Part shown: positions 1 to 5,253 of the stretch, piece after piece
Position numbering within the stretch: the stretch's first letter is position 1
Layout of the letters: each line of letters opens with the position of its first letter
NCBI GenBank assembly: GCA_945877965.1
Contig: CAMCTH010000377.1
Span: 1 to 5,253, forward strand
DNA length: 5,253 bases
Origin: Planctomicrobium piriforme
GTDB lineage: Bacteria > Planctomycetota > Planctomycetia > Pirellulales > PNKZ01
Direction: 5' to 3'
The notes under the pieces: generated by a model
Database searches by the model: none
What the model was told of the DNA's origin: nothing
The model's input: only the letters and a program-made list of their open reading frames with translations
Made by a program: the position numbers and the translations under genes

Positions 1-1
1 C

Positions 2-685
2 GCTTGGCATTACACCGGCGACGGTCATTTGCGGCCCGACAAACTGATGACGGCGTGGCGGTGCGTGCTCCAGTCGCTCGGCGTCGAGCTGATTGAAAAC
101 TGCGAAGTGCGCGACATTGCTAGCGTCGACGGCGTCAGTCGCAGTTTGGAGACGTCCGGCGGTCCGATTTCCTTCGAGCAAGTTGTCTTTGCCGCCGGGG
201 CGTGGACGCCGCAGTGGAACCGCAGGTTGCGTCTATCGATTCCGATCCAGCCGGGCAAAGGATACTCGCTCACCTTGCCGCCGACGTCGAACACGCCGCG
301 ACTGCCGATGATCTTTGAAGAGCATCGTGTGGCGATCACTCCGCTGCAGAACGCCTGTCGCATCGGCTCGACGATGGAGTTTGCGGGATACGATGCCACG
401 TTAAATCCGGCCCGCTTGCAACTGCTGCGCGATGGAGCCGCCCATTATTTGCGCGATCCTCTCCCGCCGACGCCGCTCGAGTCGTGGTGGGGGTGGAGGC
501 CGATGACGCCGGACGGCTTGCCGTACATCGGCCGGGTCCCCGCCATTTCCAACGCCTATCTTGCGGCGGGGCACGGAATGCTCGGCGTCACGTTGGCACC
601 GGGAACGGGTCGGTTGCTGGCGGATCTCGTCACCGGAACGACGCCGCACGTCGATCCTCAACCATACGCGGTTGATCGCGGATAA
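2..685 (+). CDS. FAD-dependent D-amino-acid dehydrogenase (DadA/DAO family), C-terminal half, 5' end outside window
   Basis: The reading frame is open from base 2 to the TAA at 683-685 and gives 227 residues, about half of the roughly 410-430 usual for DadA-like proteins. The FAD-binding N-terminal Rossmann motif is therefore upstream of the window. Residues below are counted from the first visible codon. Family landmarks are GDGHLRPDKLM (6-16), VVFAAGAWTP (61-70), QPGKGYS (83-89), the IGSTMEFAG strand (121-129), WRPMTPDGLPYIG (165-177) and the C-terminal FAD-contacting GHGMLGVTLAPGTGRLLADL (190-209). The family oxidises D-amino acids, or related imino acids such as D-hydroxyproline, to 2-oxo acids, passing electrons from FAD to the respiratory chain or to oxygen. 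Which substrate applies cannot be told from this half. An apparent TTG start at 29 lies inside the conserved block, so it is not the true start. The next gene is 247 bases away, so an operon with it is unlikely. Confidence 0.9.
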   Translation, partial: AWHYTGDGHLRPDKLMTAWRCVLQSLGVELIENCEVRDIASVDGVSRSLETSGGPISFEQVVFAAGAWTPQWNRRLRLSIPIQPGKGYSLTLPPTSNTPRLPMIFEEHRVAITPLQNACRIGSTMEFAGYDATLNPARLQLLRDGAAHYLRDPLPPTPLESWWGWRPMTPDGLPYIGRVPAISNAYLAAGHGMLGVTLAPGTGRLLADLVTGTTPHVDPQPYAVDRG

Positions 686-932
686 ATCGGATCGCACTGT
701 TTGCCGATGACTCGCCGCTCGACACGCGACGGCCGGCGAAGGGGCGAAGTCTCTACTCTCCCGTCGCCCTCGACGACCATCGTGACGGCGTGAGATGTTT
801 TCCTTTTCGCCGACGTGGAGGTATGCTCTTAGTCGGTCTTGGTGAGTGCCGATCTGCATCCCAGCCGGTCGAGAATGCGCCTGATCAAGCGACCGCTCAA
901 AAAGAGCTCGGCGAACTTCTAGGAATGCACCC
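686..932. other. Intergenic region between dehydrogenase and sulfatase; no clear signal
   Basis: These 247 bases hold no credible gene. Arginine-rich open frames cross the area on both strands but show no family features. No hairpin followed by a T-run was found after the dehydrogenase stop. A TATGCT at 822-827 resembles a -10 box, but the matching upstream hexamer is poor, so no promoter is called. The sulfatase promoter presumably lies here. The only supported signal is the ribosome binding site near the right end. Confidence 0.5.
921..924 (+). promoter_or_regulatory. Ribosome binding site of the sulfatase
   Basis: AGGA sits 8 bases before the ATG at 933, an ideal distance. In-frame ATG codons also occur at 939 and 942, but the spacing of this site favours 933. 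A three-codon ATG-CAC-CCA-TGA frame (925-936) overlaps the sulfatase start; this is probably chance. Confidence 0.6.
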
Positions 933-2315
933 ATGACCATGATGCTACGCTTCGCTTTGTTTGCCTCGTTGTTCGTCGCAGCAACAATGGTCGCCGCGAG
1001 CGGCACGGTTCTCGCCGCGGAAGGCGAGGGGCAATCACCGCGTCCGAACGTCGTTGTCTTTTTGGCCGACGATTTGGGTTCGGCCAACGTGCCGTGGAGA
1101 GGATCAAAGTACTCGATGCCGACGCTTGATGCGCTGGCGAAAGAGAGCGTCAAGCTCGACGTCTGTTACGTCCATCCGATGTGCAGTCCCACGCGCGCGG
1201 CGCTGTTGAGCGGTCGGGCGGCTAGTCGGTTCGGTTGCACCGGCGCGCAGAATGAGCGGGTCTTTCCGTTCGGCACCGTCACGCTCGCGTCGGCGTTGCA
1301 GAGCGTCGGTTACGAAACGGCGATCGTCGGCAAATGGCACTTGGGATCGCGCGCCGACTGGGGGCCGAACCATTTTGGGTTTAGCTATTCCTATGGTTCG
1401 CTCGCCGGCGGCGTCGGTCCGTACGATCATCATTACAAAACGGGACCCTTCACCGAGACGTGGCATCGCAACGGCGTGCCGTTGGAGGAAGAGGGGCATG
1501 TCACCGACTTGATCGCGGCCGATGCGATTCGTTGGCTCGCCGAGCGCGACGGGTCGAAGCCGTTCTTCTTGTACATCCCTTTCACGGCCGTGCATATTCC
1601 AATCGACGAGTCGCAGAAGTACCTGGACTTGAACAAGCAGTTCGAGCATCCCGGCGATCGTTTGCATGCGGCCTCGGCGACTCACATGGACGAAGCGATC
1701 GGCGCGGTGCTGGCGGCGTTGGATCGCAGCGGCCACGCCGAACGAACGATCGTGCTGTTCTTCAGCGACAACGGCGGCCACTCGCGGATTAAGAACAACG
1801 ACACGAAGTACCCCGGCAAGTATCCTGACGAGCAAGTGACGGGCGACAACACGCCGTTGCGCGGTTCGAAGACTCAGTTGTATGAAGGGGGAATTCGGAC
1901 CGCGGCGCTCGTTCGTTATCCGGGCCGACTCCAGCCCACGACGGTAACCGCGCCCATTCACACTTGCGATTGGATGCCGACGTTCTGCCGCTTGGCCGGT
2001 TATCAGGCGAAGCAAAATCTGAAGTCGGACGGCCGCGACGTCTGGCCGATCTTGACCGGCGAGCAACCGTCGCCCGAGCCGCGGACGTTGTACTGGCTGG
2101 GAGTCGGACGACGCGAACGGGCCGTGCGTCACGGCGATTGGAAGCTGATCACCGGCGAGAAGGATCGCATCGAGTTGTACGATTTAGCTCACGATCCGAG
2201 CGAGACGACGAACTTGGCGGAACGCGAACCGCAGCGTGTCGCTGAGCTGCGAAAGTTCATGGAGCTTGCGGCCGCGGCCGACGACGATGCCCGCGTGATG
2301 GAATCGGCTAAGTGA
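933..2315 (+). CDS. Secreted sulfatase, formylglycine-dependent (arylsulfatase-like, S1 family)
   Basis: This 460-residue protein hydrolyses a sulfate ester, probably on a sulfated polysaccharide or glycan, outside the cytoplasm. A Sec signal peptide is visible: a short start with one Arg, a hydrophobic stretch at about 7-27, and a small-residue cleavage region near A28/A29. The mature part begins with the metal-binding strand RPNVVVFLADDLG, with D46 and D47. The sulfatase signature CSPTR follows at 84-88, where C84 becomes formylglycine, then AALLSGR. The second signature GYETAIVGKWHLG (126-138) supplies K134 and H136. H221 in AVHIP, D279-N280 in SDNGG and K313 in LRGSK complete the expected catalytic and calcium-binding set, so the enzyme looks intact. 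The C-terminal domain carries the usual RHGDWKLI and ELYDLAHDPSETTNLA motifs. The length is normal. Activation needs a formylglycine-generating enzyme, which is not in the window. The TPLRGSK-x4-EGGIR block resembles arylsulfatase B/GALNS-type enzymes, but the substrate cannot be assigned. It appears to be a single transcription unit. Confidence 0.96.
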   Translation: MTMMLRFALFASLFVAATMVAASGTVLAAEGEGQSPRPNVVVFLADDLGSANVPWRGSKYSMPTLDALAKESVKLDVCYVHPMCSPTRAALLSGRAASRFGCTGAQNERVFPFGTVTLASALQSVGYETAIVGKWHLGSRADWGPNHFGFSYSYGSLAGGVGPYDHHYKTGPFTETWHRNGVPLEEEGHVTDLIAADAIRWLAERDGSKPFFLYIPFTAVHIPIDESQKYLDLNKQFEHPGDRLHAASATHMDEAIGAVLAALDRSGHAERTIVLFFSDNGGHSRIKNNDTKYPGKYPDEQVTGDNTPLRGSKTQLYEGGIRTAALVRYPGRLQPTTVTAPIHTCDWMPTFCRLAGYQAKQNLKSDGRDVWPILTGEQPSPEPRTLYWLGVGRRERAVRHGDWKLITGEKDRIELYDLAHDPSETTNLAEREPQRVAELRKFMELAAAADDDARVMESAK

Positions 2316-2406
2316 TTCGTGCGCAGGCGAATCTGTAGTCGGCTTGTCGACGATTCGGCGTCGCGGCATCTGCATTCGTTGCATGTAATCTGCGGCATGG
2401 GACTGC

Positions 2407-2421
2407 ACGCCAACTTGGCGT
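2407..2421. promoter_or_regulatory. Perfect 15-base odd palindrome, candidate operator
   Basis: ACGCCAA and TTGGCGT are exact inverted repeats around a single C. The site lies 91 bases after the sulfatase stop and about 160 bases before the esterase start. The near-continuous symmetry suits a dimeric repressor site better than an RNA hairpin, since little loop remains. Three T residues follow, which is too few for a convincing intrinsic terminator. A role in controlling the esterase-EamA pair is an inference from position only. Confidence 0.35.
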
Positions 2422-2466
2422 TTGTAGTCGCAACACCTCGCTCCGGCACGAGACGTGCATTCATTC

Positions 2467-2503
2467 CCTTTGCGGCAGGCGTTCTGAGCCTACTGCCTTT
2501 GCG
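2467..2503 (+). repeat. Short direct repeat flanking a weak stem
   Basis: CCTTTGCG occurs at 2467-2474 and again at 2496-2503. Between and overlapping them, GGCAG (2474-2478) can pair with CTGCC (2493-2497), followed by TTT. The stem is only 5 bp, so it is at best a weak terminator for the sulfatase transcript. The rest of 2316-2581 shows no gene. An in-frame upstream extension of the esterase from 2510 gives a Cys- and Arg-rich leader with no family support. Confidence 0.2.
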
Positions 2504-2566
2504 TTCACCATGCGTTGCTTTCGCTGCGCCCCGGTATTCATCGGATGGTCGCGCGGTGACCAGCTT

Positions 2567-2574
2567 GAGGAGGG
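2567..2574 (+). promoter_or_regulatory. Strong Shine-Dalgarno site that decides the esterase start
   Basis: GAGGAGGG contains a full AGGAGG (2568-2573) 8 bases before the ATG at 2582. This selects 2582 over the in-frame ATG at 2510, which would add 24 unsupported residues. It is the best ribosome binding site in the window and suggests efficient translation. Confidence 0.8.
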
Positions 2575-2581
2575 ATCGTTC

Positions 2582-3541
2582 ATGTCTTCCAAAATCTATC
2601 TCGAACCGGCAGCTCGTGAGTTTGCCGAAGCGACGGCGAAGCCGCCGTTCCTATTTGAAATACCGCCGGAGCAAGGGCGGGCGAAAGTTGATGAAGTGCA
2701 ATCGAGTCCGACGACGAAGTTGCCGGTCAAACTTGAGGACCTGACGATCCCCGTCGGGCCCAACGGTTCGATGTCAATTCGGATTGTGCGACCGCCGCGA
2801 ACGACGAGGCCGCTCCCGGTGATCGTGTATATCCACGGCGCCGGCTGGGTGTTTGGCAATGCGCACACGCACGACAAGCTGATCCGCGAACTTGCGGCGG
2901 GCACGCAGGCGGCCGTCGTGTTTCCGATTTACAGTCTGTCGCCCGAAGTGCGCTATCCCACGGCGTTGGACGAATGCTATGCCGTGACCAAGTGGGTGGC
3001 GGCCAACGGCAAGCAACTCGGTTTCGACGTCGATTCGTTGACGATCGTCGGCGACAGCGTCGGCGGCAATCTTGCAACGGCCGTCGCGTTGTTGGCCAAA
3101 GAACGACAGTGGCCGCATATTCAACGACAGCTTCTGTTTTATCCCGTGACGGATGCGTCGTTCGATACGGATTCGTACAACCAGTTCGCGACCGGTTACT
3201 TCTTGCGTCGCGATGCGATGATGTGGTTCTGGGATCAATACACGACCGATCCTGCTGAACGGGCCGCCATCACCGCCTCGCCGCTGCGGGCGACGATCGA
3301 ACAACTGCGCGGCCTGCCGCAAGCGTTGATCATCACGGCCGAGGCCGACGTGCTCCGCGACGAAGGGGAGGCGTATGCCAACAAACTCCGCGAGGCCGGC
3401 GTCCGTGTGACGGCGGCTCGCTTTCAGGGGATCATCCACGACTTTGTGATGCTCAACGCCCTGTCGCAAACGGCCGCCGCGCGCGGCGCGATGTCGCTGG
3501 CGATCAGCTGGCTCCGCGAAGGCTTCGCCGGGAAGGTTTGA
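2582..3541 (+). CDS. Alpha/beta hydrolase, HSL-type (family IV) esterase
   Basis: This 319-residue protein is a complete alpha/beta-hydrolase-fold enzyme of the hormone-sensitive-lipase type, expected to cleave short-chain carboxylic esters. The cap region is the N-terminal stretch to about residue 70. The oxyanion motif is HGAGW (85-89), in place of the usual HGGGW. The nucleophile is S159 in GDSVGG (157-162). The acid is D256 in the segment EADVLRDEG, and the base is H286 in the segment GIIHDF. YSLSPEVRYPTALDE (117-131) is the family block corresponding to YRLAPE..PA..D. All three catalytic residues are present in the right order and spacing. There is no signal peptide or membrane segment, so it should be cytoplasmic. 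The start at 2582 is fixed by the strong ribosome binding site. The EamA gene follows 51 bases later on the same strand, so co-transcription is likely. The natural substrate is unknown. A detoxifying or drug-ester hydrolase paired with an exporter-like protein is possible but speculative. Confidence 0.94.
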   Translation: MSSKIYLEPAAREFAEATAKPPFLFEIPPEQGRAKVDEVQSSPTTKLPVKLEDLTIPVGPNGSMSIRIVRPPRTTRPLPVIVYIHGAGWVFGNAHTHDKLIRELAAGTQAAVVFPIYSLSPEVRYPTALDECYAVTKWVAANGKQLGFDVDSLTIVGDSVGGNLATAVALLAKERQWPHIQRQLLFYPVTDASFDTDSYNQFATGYFLRRDAMMWFWDQYTTDPAERAAITASPLRATIEQLRGLPQALIITAEADVLRDEGEAYANKLREAGVRVTAARFQGIIHDFVMLNALSQTAAARGAMSLAISWLREGFAGKV

Positions 3542-3592
3542 TCTCGGCGTTGCCGCTGCGGGCGGCGCGAAGTACGATCGACTTGCTGCGCC

Positions 3593-4045
3593 ATGTCAGA
3601 GCAATCGCTCGTGAGCCCGCCCATGGAACGTTGGATTCTGTACGCGATCATCTCGATGTTGTTCGCCGGTTTCACGTCGGTGATCGCCAAGCTCGGCCTC
3701 AGCGGCATTTCGAGCGAAGTCGGTCTCGCCGTGCGCACGTGCTTTGTCTTCAGCTTCGTGCTGGCGTTTGCGGGGTTGGTCGTGCCGCAGACGGAATGGT
3801 CGCAACTCACGTGGCGTAGTTGCGGCTGGCTCGCCCTCTCGGGCGTGACGACGGCCGTCTCGTGGGTCTTTTACTACAAGGCGATCAAGCAGGGCCAAGT
3901 GTCGACCGTCGCGCTGATCGACAAAGGGAGTTTCATCGTCGCCGTGCTGATGGCGTGGTTGTTTCTCGGTGAACGACTTACGCTTCGAACCGTCGTCGGC
4001 AGTTCGCTGATTCTCGCCGGCTTGATCGTCGTGGCGCGACGGTAG
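3593..4045 (+). CDS. EamA-domain (DMT superfamily) small membrane transporter
   Basis: This is a 150-residue, very hydrophobic protein with one EamA domain and about five membrane helices (roughly residues 14-34, 43-64, 78-95, 104-125 and 132-148). Family landmarks are the early AKLG (32-35), the segment VSWVFYYKAIKQGQVSTVALIDKG (89-112) and AWLFLGERLT (121-130). Most DMT transporters have two such domains in about 300 residues. This single-domain form is a recognised class that probably works as a dimer, possibly in antiparallel orientation. Members export metabolites or amino acids, but the substrate here is unknown. The start is uncertain. ATG 3593 has no good ribosome binding site. The in-frame ATG at 3623 would give 140 residues beginning MERWILYAI, which matches the usual compact start of this class about as well. 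The gene probably shares a transcript with the upstream esterase. The palindromic cluster just past its stop may end that transcript. Confidence 0.9.
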   Translation: MSEQSLVSPPMERWILYAIISMLFAGFTSVIAKLGLSGISSEVGLAVRTCFVFSFVLAFAGLVVPQTEWSQLTWRSCGWLALSGVTTAVSWVFYYKAIKQGQVSTVALIDKGSFIVAVLMAWLFLGERLTLRTVVGSSLILAGLIVVARR

Positions 4046-4062
4046 ATCGCGCTTCGCCTCTC

Positions 4063-4082
4063 CCGCCGGGCAAGCCCGGCGG
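4063..4082. repeat. GC-rich perfect palindrome, 9-bp arms
   Basis: CCGCCGGGC (4063-4071) and GCCCGGCGG (4074-4082) are exact inverted repeats around AA. The site begins 18 bases after the EamA stop. All arm positions are G or C, giving a very stable stem, but no T-run follows on either strand. From memory, palindromes of the form CCGCCGGGC-AA-GCCCGGCGGCTA recur between genes in planctomycete chromosomes. This is recollection, not a search result. Confidence 0.75.
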
Positions 4083-4089
4083 CTAGACT

Positions 4090-4140
4090 CCCCTCATCCG
4101 TCGACTTCGTCGCCCCCTTCTCCCCGGTGGGGAGAAGGGG
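4090..4140. repeat. Two-stem REP-like intergenic element, probable bidirectional transcript end
   Basis: After CCCCTCATCCG (4090-4100) comes a small stem, CGAC/GTCG around TTC (4102-4112). A perfect 12-bp stem follows: CCCCTTCTCCCC (4114-4125) and GGGGAGAAGGGG (4129-4140) around GGT. The polarised two-hairpin layout resembles repetitive extragenic palindromes found in many GC-rich bacteria. The right arm ends 2 bases from the stop codon of the - strand DUF1854 gene, so the stem would form at the very 3' end of that message and also downstream of the EamA message. No T-run follows in either direction. Protection of 3' ends, or factor-assisted termination, is therefore as likely as intrinsic termination. 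Confidence 0.75.
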
Positions 4141-4142
4141 CT

Positions 4143-4628
4143 CTAAAAGTAATGCTCTAGCAACCGTCGACTATGGGCGTCGAGTTTCTCGACGTCGTTC
4201 ACGATGTACCGCACGCCTTGCATATCGGAGATGAGGCAGCGATGCTTCCCGACGCGGCGGACCGAGTCGGCGCCGTCGAGCAGGAACTTCGTCGGGCCGC
4301 GATCGGTTTCGACGGTCCATTCCGTCGGCTCAGCATCGAGCGTGATGTTGAGAATGCGTTGCACGGCGGGAAGAAACTCCCGGCGGTCGAGTTCCGTGGT
4401 GAGAGTCTTTTGCAGCGCTTCGGGCAACGTCGCCAAGTCATCAATCGCGGTGATTTCTCGCCCCGCAGCGTTACAGATCGAAATCCAGCGCCGCGGCTCG
4501 GTCAGCGGAAAGGCGCGGATCGGTTCGACGTCGACGTGCTGCTCGCCGGCCGCGTCGGTAAACATCAACCGGCCCCACGGATCATGACGCAGGTCGAACG
4601 GCGCGGTTGGTTGCGGTTGGTCGGCCAT
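4143..4628 (-). CDS. DUF1854 family protein, partner of the adjacent ABC exporter
   Basis: This 161-residue protein has no signal peptide and no membrane helix, so it is expected to be cytoplasmic. It matches the DUF1854 pattern: an early LRHDPWGRLMFTD segment (13-25), VEPIRAFPLTEP (34-45), an ISICNAAGREI stretch, ELDRREFLPAVQRI (79-92), WTVETDRGPTKFLL (103-116), then ISDMQGVRYIVNDVEKLDAHSRRLLE (133-158). No catalytic motif is recognisable, and the biochemical role is unknown. The gene starts 9 bases after the stop of the ABC gene, with only a weak GGA (4641-4643, 12 bases before the start) as ribosome binding site, which suggests translational coupling. I recall that DUF1854 genes repeatedly occur next to ABC exporters and that some are annotated as cyanophycin-metabolism associated. 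No cyanophycin synthetase or cyanophycinase is visible here. The stop codon abuts the 12-bp hairpin. The length is typical and the gene looks intact. Confidence 0.88.
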   Translation of the reverse strand: MADQPQPTAPFDLRHDPWGRLMFTDAAGEQHVDVEPIRAFPLTEPRRWISICNAAGREITAIDDLATLPEALQKTLTTELDRREFLPAVQRILNITLDAEPTEWTVETDRGPTKFLLDGADSVRRVGKHRCLISDMQGVRYIVNDVEKLDAHSRRLLEHYF

Positions 4629-4637
4629 CGTAAAACG

Positions 4638-5253
4638 TTATCCGTGAGCGAGGTCGATTTGAGCCTGGTGCAGTCGGGCATACGCTCCGCCGCGGGCCAG
4701 CAACTCTTCGTGATGGCCGGTCTCAACGATCCGGCCTCGTTCCAACACAACGATCTCGTCCGCCTTGCGGAGCGTGCTCAAGCGGTGGGCGATCGCGATC
4801 GTCGTCCGGCCCCGAATCAAGTTGTCGAGCGCTTCTTGAATCTCGCGCTCCGTCTCGGTGTCGACGGCCGACGTCGCTTCGTCGAGGATCAAAATCGCCG
4901 GGTCGATCAGCAACGCGCGCGCAATGGAGACGCGTTGACGTTCGCCGCCGGACATTGTTTGACCGCGCTCGCCGACGATCGAATCGTACCCGTCTGGCAG
5001 ACGCAGAATAAACTCATGAGCCCGGGCCGTCTTCGCCGCGGTGACGATCTCTTCGCGGCTCGCGTTGGGCCGACCGTAGGCGATGTTCTCGGCGATCGTG
5101 CCGTAAAACAGAAACGGCTCCTGCAAGACGATGCCGATGTGGCTCCGATACTCTTCGATCTTGTACGAACGTATATCGTGATCGTCGACTTGGATCGAAC
5201 CTTCCCCGACGTCGTAAAACCGGCAGACCAAGTTGACGAGCGTGCTCTTGCCC
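4638..5253 (-). CDS. ABC exporter, ATP-binding C-terminal domain (MsbA/ABCB type), 5' end outside window
   Basis: The frame is open to the right edge. It enters inside Walker A as GKSTLVNLVCRFYDV (codons from 5252), so about 204 residues are seen. The apparent TTG start at 5231 is internal and not real. In order come the D-loop-proximal strand GSIQVDDHDI, the Q-loop VLQEPFLFYGTIAENI, the signature MSGGERQR (about 4932-4955), Walker B ILILDEATSAVD (about 4860-4895) and the switch histidine in IAIAHRLST. All ATPase motifs are intact. The FYGTIAENIAYG and GYDSIVGERG blocks are typical of exporters whose membrane domain is fused in front, as in MsbA and related lipid, peptide or drug exporters. 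That domain would lie to the right of the window. The substrate cannot be assigned. It is the first gene of an operon with the DUF1854 gene, separated by 9 bases. Confidence 0.94.
   Translation of the reverse strand, partial: GKSTLVNLVCRFYDVGEGSIQVDDHDIRSYKIEEYRSHIGIVLQEPFLFYGTIAENIAYGRPNASREEIVTAAKTARAHEFILRLPDGYDSIVGERGQTMSGGERQRVSIARALLIDPAILILDEATSAVDTETEREIQEALDNLIRGRTTIAIAHRLSTLRKADEIVVLERGRIVETGHHEELLARGGAYARLHQAQIDLAHG

Noticed and set aside
799..827. Possible promoter: TATGCT as -10 with TTTCCT as -35
   Set aside because: The -35 hexamer matches the consensus at only about three of six positions, and such matches are common by chance.
925..936. Three-codon upstream frame whose stop overlaps the sulfatase start
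   Set aside because: It overlaps the ribosome binding site region and has no independent initiation signal. It is too short to judge and probably accidental.
401..1153. 250-residue open frame on the - strand spanning the dehydrogenase-sulfatase gap
   Set aside because: It lies antisense to two well-supported genes, is very rich in Arg and Pro with no family motif, and has no credible ribosome binding site. It is a shadow caused by high GC content.
1104..2132. 342-residue open frame antisense to the sulfatase
   Set aside because: It is fully covered by a certain gene. The product is Arg-rich, low in complexity and without recognisable domains.
2348..2363. CGACG/CGTCG inverted repeat after the sulfatase as a terminator
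   Set aside because: The stem is only 5 bp with no following T-run, and such pairs are frequent in sequence this GC-rich.
2510..2581. Upstream ATG extending the esterase by 24 residues
   Set aside because: No ribosome binding site precedes 2510, whereas AGGAGG sits 8 bases before 2582. The extension does not look like an esterase N-terminus.
2319..2744. 141-residue + strand open frame starting just after the sulfatase
   Set aside because: It overlaps the esterase start in another frame and ignores its strong ribosome binding site. A stretch resembling a signal peptide (FIPFAAGVLSLLPL) appears mid-protein, but the rest is Arg/Ser-rich without family likeness.

Overview
The window looks like a piece of a GC-rich bacterial chromosome, most likely from a planctomycete (Pirellulales-like). 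This is an inference from three things: a secreted formylglycine-type sulfatase standing alone, a DUF1854 gene paired with an ABC exporter, and GC-rich palindromic repeats between genes. No rRNA, tRNA, CRISPR array, transposase or phage gene was seen.

Layout. Four genes lie on the + strand and two on the - strand, converging near position 4100. (1) 2-685 is the C-terminal half of a DadA-like FAD-dependent D-amino-acid dehydrogenase, cut by the left edge. (2) 933-2315 is a complete sulfatase with a signal peptide and the CSPTR formylglycine motif. (3) 2582-3541 is a cytoplasmic HSL-type alpha/beta hydrolase (esterase) with a strong Shine-Dalgarno site. (4) 3593-4045 is a single-domain EamA/DMT membrane protein, 51 bases downstream and probably co-transcribed with the esterase. 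(5) 4143-4628 on the - strand is a DUF1854 protein. (6) 4638-5253 on the - strand is the ATP-binding C-terminus of an ABC exporter, cut by the right edge inside Walker A. Genes 6 and 5 are 9 bases apart and form an operon transcribed leftward.

The 97-base gap between the convergent genes 4 and 5 is mostly palindromes: a 9-bp perfect stem, a 4-bp stem and a 12-bp perfect stem. It looks like mobile or REP-like intergenic repeats that probably also terminate or cap transcripts from both sides. The gap before the esterase holds a 15-base perfect odd palindrome that could be an operator.

How the genes work together. Only two functional links are supported: esterase-EamA by close spacing, and ABC-DUF1854 by operon structure plus a recurrent association known for this pair. 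The dehydrogenase and the sulfatase appear to be independent units. The ABC-DUF1854 pair, whose role is poorly understood, is the most interesting item. I did not find clear evidence for a wholly new multi-gene system.
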